Below, piece by piece: positions 33,817 to 41,695 of a DNA stretch of 42,700 nt. Position 1 is the stretch's first letter. Each line of letters starts with the position of its first letter. The stretch is from an uncultured Verrucomicrobiota bacterium (GTDB lineage: Bacteria; Verrucomicrobiota; Kiritimatiellia; Kiritimatiellales; Pontiellaceae): contig CAJYAJ010000011.1 of assembly GCA_913065005.1 (NCBI GenBank), positions 1-42,700 on the forward strand, in the 5' to 3' direction. The notes beneath the pieces were generated by a model. That model saw only the letters and a program-made list of their open reading frames with translations. It made no database searches and was not told the origin of the DNA. The translations under genes were made by a program, and so were the position numbers.

Positions 33817-35376
33817 TTAGGGATGCGATAAGATCACAAAGGTGGGCAACCCCTGCACGCCATGCTGCTCCATGATCCGCTTTGTATTCGGATGCGTGGG
33901 ATCTTCTGCAATCACCTTCACAAACCGATACCGCTCAAGCCGCTTTTGTACGATTGGATCTGAAAACGTACGTGACTCCATGGCTTTACAATTTTTACAC
34001 CAACTGGCCCAGAAATCTAAAAAGATAGGTTCTTTTCTTTTTGCGGCTTCGGCCAAAAGTTCGTCGAGCTCGTTATTGGTTTCGGCGTTGATAATCGTTT
34101 GATTGGCTAGCTTGGCTTTTTCTTCAATAAGGGAAGGTACAAATCCTTTATAACTGAGAGACCCATAATAGAAGGCAAACCCAAGAATCAGAACGCCAAA
34201 AGCGATTTTAATGACTTGCATCCACTGCCCAGGTTTCGGCAGAAAAGAGAGCCCTGCGCCCGCAAACGGCCAAGGTAAAGCCATTCCCAATCCTAATATG
34301 AAAGGCAACCCCAATCCGGCGGCGGGGTTGGTGGTGTAGACATTCGCCGCTAAAAGAAGCACCGCAATGACCACCGGAGCCACACAAGCACCTGCGAGCA
34401 AAGCCGCGACCGCACCCATACTCAATGCAACGCCAAAACTCCCCTGTTTGGCAGTGCTGCTGCCGCGTTGGAATGAAGAAAAATCGATATTAAAAACTCC
34501 AAACATGGCTAACCCAAGTACGATAAAAATAGCGGCGATCACCGCATTAAACCATGGGTTCGATTGCAACGTCCCAAATTGAGATCCCGTGAGCACCACA
34601 GCGACCCCTAATAGACCATAGACCAATGCAATACCCAAACCGTAGGTTGCTCCTAAGGCAAAACCACGTCCCTTGGAGCCGGCTTGAGCACCCGCTCCTA
34701 TAATCGCAAGGTTAATCGGAATCATCGGTAAAATACAGGGCGTCAGGTTTAATGCCAATCCACCTGCCAGAATGAAGATCACAGCCAGCAACAATCCAGA
34801 CTCACGCACAAACTGAATTGGATCTTCAATAAAGCGAGCAAACGCACTTCGTTCCTGCCTCTCTCCTTGCTCCACTTCATCAAGAAAACGTATGAATTGG
34901 TCGGCATTCATAAATCCGACTCTACGGCCTTCTACCTTCCAAGCCGGCCCAACCGTTTCAACGGCATCCGCAACTGGAACATCAACCGAGGCGGTTGCTG
35001 CTGGCTGTAGCAGGCGGGTTTGCGGAATAAAACAGACGGAATCATTACATCCCCAATACGATAGGGTGAGTTCACTTGAAGGAGGCACCCCCGTAAATTG
35101 GATCGAAAAGGTATCTGCATAGACCGCTTTTGGCTTCCCGCTATTCGAATCTTTAATCTCACGCGTGGCAGGCCATTCAACGGGGACGAATGCATGACCC
35201 TTTTCATCGACCAGAGAAAAGGCATCGACATAGAGATAATGGGCCGCAGGTATCGTTACACGAAGTTTCACCTGATCTTCGTTCCGATGAACCTCGATTT
35301 CAAAGGGATCGCTAAATTGAGCCACGCCATTGAAAACAGTACCGAGAAGGAGTAAAAAGAAAATACGAGATTTCAT
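33817..35376 (-). CDS. dsbD: Thiol:disulfide interchange protein DsbD
   Basis: DsbD carries electrons from cytosolic thioredoxin across the inner membrane to periplasmic thiol proteins. The 519-aa protein has all three parts: a signal peptide (1-19) and periplasmic alpha domain with Cys110 and Cys115 in YWGCNDSVCFIP, a transmembrane beta domain (about 190-400) with the Cys in LTPCILPMIP and in AGACVAPVV, and a C-terminal thioredoxin-like gamma domain with WASWCKNCKAME and LPTFVIL. The C-x4-C spacing in the alpha domain is one residue shorter than in E. coli. GGAG lies 5 nt before the ATG. The length is a little below the E. coli form. Confidence 0.93.
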   Translation of the reverse strand: MKSRIFFLLLLGTVFNGVAQFSDPFEIEVHRNEDQVKLRVTIPAAHYLYVDAFSLVDEKGHAFVPVEWPATREIKDSNSGKPKAVYADTFSIQFTGVPPSSELTLSYWGCNDSVCFIPQTRLLQPAATASVDVPVADAVETVGPAWKVEGRRVGFMNADQFIRFLDEVEQGERQERSAFARFIEDPIQFVRESGLLLAVIFILAGGLALNLTPCILPMIPINLAIIGAGAQAGSKGRGFALGATYGLGIALVYGLLGVAVVLTGSQFGTLQSNPWFNAVIAAIFIVLGLAMFGVFNIDFSSFQRGSSTAKQGSFGVALSMGAVAALLAGACVAPVVIAVLLLAANVYTTNPAAGLGLPFILGLGMALPWPFAGAGLSFLPKPGQWMQVIKIAFGVLILGFAFYYGSLSYKGFVPSLIEEKAKLANQTIINAETNNELDELLAEAAKRKEPIFLDFWASWCKNCKAMESRTFSDPIVQKRLERYRFVKVIAEDPTHPNTKRIMEQHGVQGLPTFVILSHP

Positions 35377-35437
35377 AACGTCTCCGTTTAATGCATCTTT
35401 ACAGAAAGTAACAGAAACACATTATTTTTAAAGTAGA

Positions 35438-36796
35438 ATGACGAAGCAATCTAAATCAAAAGCCATCGCGCACCACATTTGCCTCACGCTACAAAGCGCG
35501 GGTCACGAAGCCTATTGGGCTGGTGGATGCGTTCGAGATCAACACCTAGGCATCCCGCCCAAAGATTATGACATCGCAACCTCTGCCCTTCCCGAGCAGG
35601 TGGAAGCACTCTTCTCTAGGACCCTCGCCATTGGAAAAAGCTTTGGTGTGATCGCCGTCATCGAGGATCAGATCCAAACCGATGTTGCCACCTTTCGTGC
35701 GGAAGCCCCTTATAGCGATGGACGCCATCCGGATGCCGTTACCTTTTGTGCGGCAGCAGAAGATGCCAAGCGGCGTGATTTTACCATCAATGCTCTTTTC
35801 TACGACCCGATCACAGAAAGACTGATTGATTATGTAGATGGCAAAGTTGATTTAGAGGCCGGTCTTATTCGGGCCATCGGGAATCCGCTGGAACGCTTTC
35901 AAGAAGATCACTTACGTTTGCTACGTGCGGTTCGGTTTAGTCACGTACTCGGCTTTAAAATTGAGCCCACCACGCTGCAAGCCCTTAAAACGGAAGCCGC
36001 AACGATCCATGCGATCAGTGTGGAACGGATTGAACGTGAACTTACCCGCACTCTTACCGAGAGCCTTCAGCCGGGGGATGCCCTGCATACCTTGCAACAG
36101 GTTGGTTTATTGCCCGTGATTTTACCTGAAGTAACCCGCTTGATCGGCGTTGAACAACCCCCTGATTATCATCCGGAAGGCGACGTCTATACCCACACTC
36201 GGATGATGCTCAATCTGATCAAAGACGTTGCCGATGATGCTGGCTTCACAAAACAAGAGCTCGCGTATGCCACGCTTTTGCATGATATTGCCAAGCCCGA
36301 TACCTATGCCCTACATCCGGACCCGAAGACCGGTGGAAAACGGATTCGCTTTTTAGAGCATGAAGTAAAAGGAGCGGTCCTAGCCGACACCATTCTCAAG
36401 CGGTTGAAAATACCGAATCATCAGCGACAGCGAATTATCGATGTGATTGCGAACCATATGCGCCCGTTTCAAGCCACTCAGATGCGCGCCTCCTCCTTAC
36501 GCCGCATGATGGGAGCACCGACCTTTCCACTCTTACTCGAACTGCATCGCTTAGATGGTCTTGGCAGTCGAGGGTTACTCCCAAGCTATACCTTTCTTCA
36601 CAAAGCCTATCACACGTATACAAACGAACCGATTTTACCCGAACCATGGATTACCGGTCGCGATTTGATCGCCCTAGGCATGCCAGATGGTCCCGCACTC
36701 GGCCGCCTGCTATCCGATGCCTATGATCGGCAGTTGGAAGAAACAGAACCCGATCGAGAGGCGCTACTTGATTGGATTAAAAAGCACCAAAAATAA
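35438..36796 (+). CDS. CCA tRNA nucleotidyltransferase / polyA polymerase family, with HD domain
   Basis: Class II nucleotidyltransferase that adds or repairs tRNA 3' CCA ends. The head domain has AGGCVRDQHLG (about residues 28-38) and the metal-binding DYDIAT (about 43-48), followed by KRRDFTINALFYD (about 110-122) and RRLLRAVRF-like EDHLRLLRAVRFS (about 156-168). A C-terminal HD phosphohydrolase-like domain has LLHDIAKPDTY near residue 281 and later His/Asp positions. The 452-aa length fits CCA enzymes with HD. Whether it adds CCA, CC, A or polyA is not certain, so no symbol is given. Its last 20 bp overlap the 3' end of mlaD on the other strand. Confidence 0.9.
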   Translation: MTKQSKSKAIAHHICLTLQSAGHEAYWAGGCVRDQHLGIPPKDYDIATSALPEQVEALFSRTLAIGKSFGVIAVIEDQIQTDVATFRAEAPYSDGRHPDAVTFCAAAEDAKRRDFTINALFYDPITERLIDYVDGKVDLEAGLIRAIGNPLERFQEDHLRLLRAVRFSHVLGFKIEPTTLQALKTEAATIHAISVERIERELTRTLTESLQPGDALHTLQQVGLLPVILPEVTRLIGVEQPPDYHPEGDVYTHTRMMLNLIKDVADDAGFTKQELAYATLLHDIAKPDTYALHPDPKTGGKRIRFLEHEVKGAVLADTILKRLKIPNHQRQRIIDVIANHMRPFQATQMRASSLRRMMGAPTFPLLLELHRLDGLGSRGLLPSYTFLHKAYHTYTNEPILPEPWITGRDLIALGMPDGPALGRLLSDAYDRQLEETEPDREALLDWIKKHQK

Positions 36797-37706
36797 CGCT
36801 TCCAAAAGAGCGGAGAGGAGAGGTCTCACGCAAATCATCCATCGTCGCTCGTGCTTCACCAATCAACTCCGTGCTTTCATCATAGAGAGCGGGATCATTA
36901 ATCAGTTTTCCGATCGTTCCATTGGTGCTGTTGAGTTGCTGAATCACTGTTGCCAGCTCCGCTACTGCCAACTCCAGATCATCTATCGTCGTCGTTTTTT
37001 CGTTCAACAACTGCCCGACCAGGCCTTCGCCCTCTTCAATCTGTCCTATAACTTGATTCAATCGAGCCAATAATTGCTCCGCCTGAACATAAACCGCCGG
37101 ATCGTGAATCAACCGATTAAACGTTCCATCTGCTGCTTCCATTTTCCTTATGAAACCTAGGAAACCCGTATTCATTTCGACGATTTGATTGTAGAGTGTT
37201 TCATCGGAAAGGAGTCGGCCCAACGTTCCCTCACCAGCACCAACGGCCGCAAGCATCTGCTGCATACCTTCAACCGCTGTGTTAAAATTAGCCATTACAT
37301 CTACGGGTGACTCTCCGAGTAACTGCGCTCCCTCAGGTAAGGGATCTGATGCCGGGTGCCCTAAATCCAGGCGTAAGTATTTCCCTCCCAACATCGAGGC
37401 ACTCATCACATCAATGCGATAATCATTCCGGAAGAGAACCGGCTTATCTAACGTTAAAACAACCCGCACACTTTTCGGTTCCAATAGGGTTTGCTTAACA
37501 TAGCCAATCTGTTTTCCGCGCATGTAGACGCCTTCGCCCTCTTGAAGCCCACCAATCTCATCAAAGAGTACCTCTACTTGATAATGTGATTTCAATAAGG
37601 TTGTTCCACCTAGTACGATGGTAAAGATGCCGAGCGCTAGAAGCGCAACCGACACAAACAGCCCCACCAATACTTCTACATTTACTTCACGCTTATTCTT
37701 TTTCAT
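36777..37706 (-). CDS. mlaD: MlaD/MCE-domain lipid-binding protein
   Basis: MCE proteins bind lipid on the periplasmic face of an Mla-type ABC transporter. One membrane segment at residues about 12-35 is followed by the MCE domain (about 41-115, with FDEIGGLQEGEGVYMRGKQIG). A long C-terminal helical region has repeated GTLGRLLSDE/GTFNRLIHDP/GLVGQLLNEK/GTIGKLINDP-type units, about four copies, each about 40 residues apart. Start may be 37706, 37715 or a GTG at 37721; the strongest ribosome-binding site (GGAG) favours 37706. It overlaps mlaF by 14 bp and the convergent CCA gene by 20 bp at its 3' end. Confidence 0.88.
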   Translation of the reverse strand: MKKNKREVNVEVLVGLFVSVALLALGIFTIVLGGTTLLKSHYQVEVLFDEIGGLQEGEGVYMRGKQIGYVKQTLLEPKSVRVVLTLDKPVLFRNDYRIDVMSASMLGGKYLRLDLGHPASDPLPEGAQLLGESPVDVMANFNTAVEGMQQMLAAVGAGEGTLGRLLSDETLYNQIVEMNTGFLGFIRKMEAADGTFNRLIHDPAVYVQAEQLLARLNQVIGQIEEGEGLVGQLLNEKTTTIDDLELAVAELATVIQQLNSTNGTIGKLINDPALYDESTELIGEARATMDDLRETSPLRSFGSVIFGAF

Positions 37707-38463
37707 CTTGATCATCTCCACTTCCGAAACCCATTGGAATATGCTGCGCTTCCAAGAATTGTTGTACCACCGCTACCTTTGAACAAACAAAATCTTCCGG
37801 CGTGGCATATTCAACCACTCGCCCCTCATGCAGCATCATGATACGCGTTGCAATATCCATGGCGCTAATTAAATCGTGGGTCACCACAACACTGGTTGCA
37901 CTCTGCTCCCGATTTGTTTTTGCAATCAACCGATCAATTTTACGAGAGGTAACCGGATCTAATCCCGAGGTCGGCTCATCATATAAGAGTATCTCCGGAT
38001 TCATGACAATGGCTCGTGCCAACCCCGCCCGTTTTTGCATACCACCCGACACCTGAGAAGGCAACCGATCCGCGGCCTCAAGCAAACCAACCCACTCCAA
38101 ACATTGTTCTACTCGCTCTTTAATCTCCGCTTCATCGCATTCCGTTCGCTCCCGCAGAGGCAATGCCACGTTATCAAATAAATTCATCCATTGAAGCAAC
38201 GCTGCGCCTTGGAAGAGCACACCAAACCGCGAACGCATTCGACGCATCTCCTGCCGATTCAGCATCTCAAGCGGAGTCCCATCAATCAGAATCGAGCCCT
38301 CATCCGGCCCTGTTAAACGAACCATATGCCGTAAGCAAACACTTTTCCCTGCACCCGAAAATCCGACAATTGCAACCGTTTCACCCTGTTCGATCGTGAA
38401 ATTGGTTTCGTCCAAAACAACGTTTTCACCATACCGTTTATGCACTTGAGAAAACTGGATCAT
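37693..38463 (-). CDS. mlaF: Mla-type ABC transporter ATP-binding protein
   Basis: The 256-aa ATPase powers phospholipid or lipid transport with MlaE and MlaD. Walker A is VGFSGAGKSVCLR, the signature motif is SGGMQKRAGLARAI (with the Mla-type GMQKR), Walker B is ILLYDEPTSGLDP and the switch His is in VVVTHDLISAM. It starts with an ATGA overlap on the mlaE stop, so it is translated in coupling with the permease. Downstream it overlaps mlaD. Confidence 0.93.
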   Translation of the reverse strand: MIQFSQVHKRYGENVVLDETNFTIEQGETVAIVGFSGAGKSVCLRHMVRLTGPDEGSILIDGTPLEMLNRQEMRRMRSRFGVLFQGAALLQWMNLFDNVALPLRERTECDEAEIKERVEQCLEWVGLLEAADRLPSQVSGGMQKRAGLARAIVMNPEILLYDEPTSGLDPVTSRKIDRLIAKTNREQSATSVVVTHDLISAMDIATRIMMLHEGRVVEYATPEDFVCSKVAVVQQFLEAQHIPMGFGSGDDQDEKE

Positions 38464-39236
38464 AAATAAAATAGCCTCGTTAGCATATAGCCCAAAATAA
38501 GAATCAACAGAAACGAAATCACCACGGTTCGACGGGTTGCCACTCCAACCCCCACCGCACCGTTTCGAGCTGCAAAGCCTTGATGGCAGGCCACGGTTCC
38601 GATCACCAATCCAAAAAGAGCCGCCTTGAAGAGCCCGACAAAAAGATCCTTCACCCCCGCAAACGATATCGCATTATGATAATATGCCAATACTTCCACA
38701 TTCAACTGGGTATACCCCACCAATGCGCCACCCAGAATCGCTAAAATATCGGTGAAAACCGTCAGCAAGGGCATCATAATAACCAAGGCAAATAATCGCG
38801 GCATCACCAGAAATCGATTGGTATTGATGCCCATCACTTCTAACGCACTCACCTCTTCAGAAACCGTCATCGTGCCCACTTGTGCTGCCATCGAAGAGCC
38901 CACACTCGCAGCCACAATCAAGCCTGTCATGAACGGACCCATCTCCCGAACCACTGAAACCGCCACCGCCGAACCAATAAAAACTTGCTGTCCGTAACGC
39001 ATTAATTCCAGTCCGGTTTGAAGCGCCAAAATCATGCCCGTAAAGAGGGCCACCACGGTGATTACGCCGATGCTTTTTAATCCCACCAGATAGAGCTGGT
39101 TAAAGGTATCCGACCGATTGCGGCGACTAAAGGCACACCGGAAATACCAGAACCCCTCTAGCATCATAAAAATAGCGTGTCCGATCCGATATAGCTTTTG
39201 AATCGTTCCCGTTCCCAAGCGGCCTACAGCCAACAA
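38460..39236 (-). CDS. mlaE: Mla-type ABC transporter permease
   Basis: This is the inner-membrane permease of the system, with about five to six hydrophobic helices in 258 aa. The family motif runs from VREMGPFMTGLIVAAS to VSEEVSALEVMGI (about residues 87-130). The likely start is a TTG at 39236, which gives a normal MlaE length. It follows the repeat-protein gene by 17 bp and overlaps mlaF by 4 bp. MlaB, MlaC and MlaA-type partners are not found nearby. Confidence 0.9.
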   Translation of the reverse strand: MLAVGRLGTGTIQKLYRIGHAIFMMLEGFWYFRCAFSRRNRSDTFNQLYLVGLKSIGVITVVALFTGMILALQTGLELMRYGQQVFIGSAVAVSVVREMGPFMTGLIVAASVGSSMAAQVGTMTVSEEVSALEVMGINTNRFLVMPRLFALVIMMPLLTVFTDILAILGGALVGYTQLNVEVLAYYHNAISFAGVKDLFVGLFKAALFGLVIGTVACHQGFAARNGAVGVGVATRRTVVISFLLILILGYMLTRLFYL

Positions 39237-39253
39237 CGGAAAATGAACATAGG

Positions 39254-40441
39254 TTATTTTAAAGCGGTTGATGATTCACCTGCCTCTCCAAAACGTAAAA
39301 AACAAAACTGCCACGACTGCTGCTCCCCTGACCGTTTATAACCGAGTACGCCATGAAGCAAGCTCCATTCGACTTCATTTTCCGATTTCTCGATCCGAAA
39401 CAACCGCCAACAAGGAGCCCAATTTCGCTCAATAACTGCCGCTCGTTCAAACGGCCATAGTGCCAAAACGTCTATCACAGAGCGTTGATCAACCCGCATA
39501 CCACGTGCCACCGGCCACACCTTCCACTCGCTTTCGTAGATCGCCCGCGATGCATCCCACGTGCTCCGGTGACGATAAATAGGTGCCACCTGTACTCGCT
39601 GACCACCTGCCTTCTCATCTCCAGATGCATTCCATTTAATCAACGGCCACGCGATAAATCCGCTGCGATCCTCTTTCACTTTTTTTCGCCCCACCACCGG
39701 CCAAAGATACCGTTTTTCAACCGTACCCTCTGCCCACTGAATAAATGGCCACGGCACGTATCTTGTTCGCTGTTCAGGTGCATCAGAAAAACGGAAAAAA
39801 GGGGGCAGGAACCAACGGGTCTGAAGATGGGGGGCATCGATCTGCCCATAAAAAGGGAAAAAGATAAACCCCTCTCCCCCTCGCTCACTCAACGCCTCAA
39901 CCGATGTATAGAAAGGCCACATAATAAATCGGCTCCGCTCAACCCCCTCCTTCTTCGAACGACCGTAGAACGGAAAAAAACGAAGCCGCTCCACATCCGG
40001 TCCTTGCGTTCGTGCATAGAGCGGCCACAAAATCATCTCACTCTTTTGATCATTCACCGTGGTTTTCGCATAGAGCGGCCAAAGATAAAACTGGACCTGA
40101 TCAAACATCAAAAAATCATAGATCGTTCCCCCCAGTGGAAAGAACGCACGATAAGAAACCCCGTTTCCCGTAACGCCTGAAAACCAAAAAGGTAACAGCA
40201 TCGTCCGGCTTCGCTCCTGTTTTGGAAGCGTGCGTTCAAAACCAACCCATAAAAATCGTTGGGTCTTCTCTTGCTCAGATTGCGTACGTGAATAAAGCGG
40301 CCATAATACATCCAACCGCTCAACTTCTCCCCCTTGAACCGTCGAGTAAAGCGGCGGGATACCCTTGGTAACTTCCTCAGCCGAACTGAAAAAAACCAGC
40401 CCAACCCCCAGCACAACCCCTATGACTGAAAGTAATCTCAT
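39254..40441 (-). CDS. Unknown exported WPLY-repeat protein in a lipid-transport operon
   Basis: No named family is recognised. The 395-aa product starts with a signal peptide (about residues 1-21, LLSVIGVVLGVGLVFF). The rest holds about 15 imperfect short repeats of the form LWPLYARTQ, FFPFYGRSK or FIMWPFYTS, each about 20-30 residues apart, with Trp-Pro or Phe-Pro, an aromatic pair and a following basic residue. The pattern suggests successive beta-strands or turns, such as a beta-propeller, solenoid or barrel, located in the periplasm or outer membrane; this is inferred. Its ATG overlaps the stop of the LolC/E gene by ATGA and it is followed by mlaE, so it is co-translated with lipid and lipoprotein transport genes. 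Confidence 0.75.
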   Translation of the reverse strand: MRLLSVIGVVLGVGLVFFSSAEEVTKGIPPLYSTVQGGEVERLDVLWPLYSRTQSEQEKTQRFLWVGFERTLPKQERSRTMLLPFWFSGVTGNGVSYRAFFPLGGTIYDFLMFDQVQFYLWPLYAKTTVNDQKSEMILWPLYARTQGPDVERLRFFPFYGRSKKEGVERSRFIMWPFYTSVEALSERGGEGFIFFPFYGQIDAPHLQTRWFLPPFFRFSDAPEQRTRYVPWPFIQWAEGTVEKRYLWPVVGRKKVKEDRSGFIAWPLIKWNASGDEKAGGQRVQVAPIYRHRSTWDASRAIYESEWKVWPVARGMRVDQRSVIDVLALWPFERAAVIERNWAPCWRLFRIEKSENEVEWSLLHGVLGYKRSGEQQSWQFCFLRFGEAGESSTALK

Positions 40442-41667
40442 TCAAACCTCAATGCTTCGACCGGTTCCATTCGCGCCGCTCGCCAAGCAGGCACAACGCC
40501 TGCAAGCGCACAGAATAAAAGCACCAATCCCGCCACTAAACTCACATCTTCCAGCGTGGTACGTGCTGGCAATTGGCTTAACTGATACAGCTCCGGGGGC
40601 AATAAATCCAACTGCCACTCTCGCGAGAAAAACTGCAATACTTCATTCCGATAATGCAACACCCAGTAGGCCAAACCAATACCACACCCCGTACCAATAA
40701 AGCCTTGCACCAATCCCATCCACAGAAAAATCCCCATGATGCCCCCGCTGCCAAAGCCCAATGCCTTCATCAACCCGATCTCATGGGTCTTTTGAACCGT
40801 CAACGTAATCAAGGTATTGGTGATACTAAAAGCCGCCACCAGCGCGACAAACGCCAACAGGAAAAACATCATGTTTTTTTCTACCTGCAAGGCCGTGAAA
40901 ATTTGTTGATGCGCCTCCATCCAGGTCTGTGGATAAATCGCATTTCCGAATGATCCCCGCAAGGTTTCTGCCACACTGGGTGCATCCATCGGATCGTTTA
41001 GCATCAGCTGCACCGATCCAACACCCTGCTTGATATCAAACAACGAACGCGCGGTGGAAAGCGAGGTGTAGACAAAGCCTTCATCAAATTCAAACATCCC
41101 CACGTGAAAAATCCCCGCCACTCGCAACTCCTCCGGCAATTGGATTTCATCGCTCGCCACCAATCCTTGCGGTGCCACCACACTCAGCCAATCCCCGGTA
41201 TGCAATCCCATCCGCCGAGCCACGCCACTCCCAATCACGATTTCATCATAGTCCAATGAAAATTGCCCTTCAATCATTCGCTCGGGCACTAAACTCACAT
41301 CACGCTCTCGCTCCGCATCCACCCCGCGCAAAATCGGCGTATGCACCCGATCATCCAGTTGCATCAAAACCAAGCCATCGATCAAAGGCGCAGCCCCTTC
41401 AACGCCTTCAAGCGCTTCAACTTCCGCACAAAGAGGTTCCCATGCCTCCACACGCCCGCTCGCGGGCAACAGGTTGACATGCGCATTAAACCCTAAAATT
41501 CGCTCCCGCCATACCTCATCAAATCCGGTCATAACGGAAAGCACAATAATCAGAACCGCTACACCCAAGGCAACACCCACCATTGAAATAACCGTTACCA
41601 CCGAAACCAATGATCGTTTTGGCTTCAGATATTTCATAGCCATACTGAGTGAAAACGGCAACTTCAT
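40438..41667 (-). CDS. lolC: Lipoprotein-releasing ABC transporter permease, LolC/LolE family
   Basis: LolC/E extracts outer-membrane lipoproteins from the inner membrane. The start at 41667 (MKLPFSLSMAMKYL) has a GGAGGTG Shine-Dalgarno just upstream; a much longer frame reaching 41952 overlaps thrC and adds 95 meaningless residues. The 409-aa protein has an N-terminal helix (about 25-50, with VVTVISMVGVALGVAVLI), a periplasmic domain (about 50-260) and three C-terminal helices (MMFFLLAFVALVAAFSI onwards). The motif GLMKALGFGSGGIMGIF is typical. LolC and LolE cannot be told apart here, and no LolD ATPase is in the window. It overlaps the WPLY-repeat gene. Confidence 0.88.
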   Translation of the reverse strand: MKLPFSLSMAMKYLKPKRSLVSVVTVISMVGVALGVAVLIIVLSVMTGFDEVWRERILGFNAHVNLLPASGRVEAWEPLCAEVEALEGVEGAAPLIDGLVLMQLDDRVHTPILRGVDAERERDVSLVPERMIEGQFSLDYDEIVIGSGVARRMGLHTGDWLSVVAPQGLVASDEIQLPEELRVAGIFHVGMFEFDEGFVYTSLSTARSLFDIKQGVGSVQLMLNDPMDAPSVAETLRGSFGNAIYPQTWMEAHQQIFTALQVEKNMMFFLLAFVALVAAFSITNTLITLTVQKTHEIGLMKALGFGSGGIMGIFLWMGLVQGFIGTGCGIGLAYWVLHYRNEVLQFFSREWQLDLLPPELYQLSQLPARTTLEDVSLVAGLVLLFCALAGVVPAWRAARMEPVEALRFE

Positions 41668-41695
41668 GCCCACCTCCAAAGCTCGCTCGAGCCGA

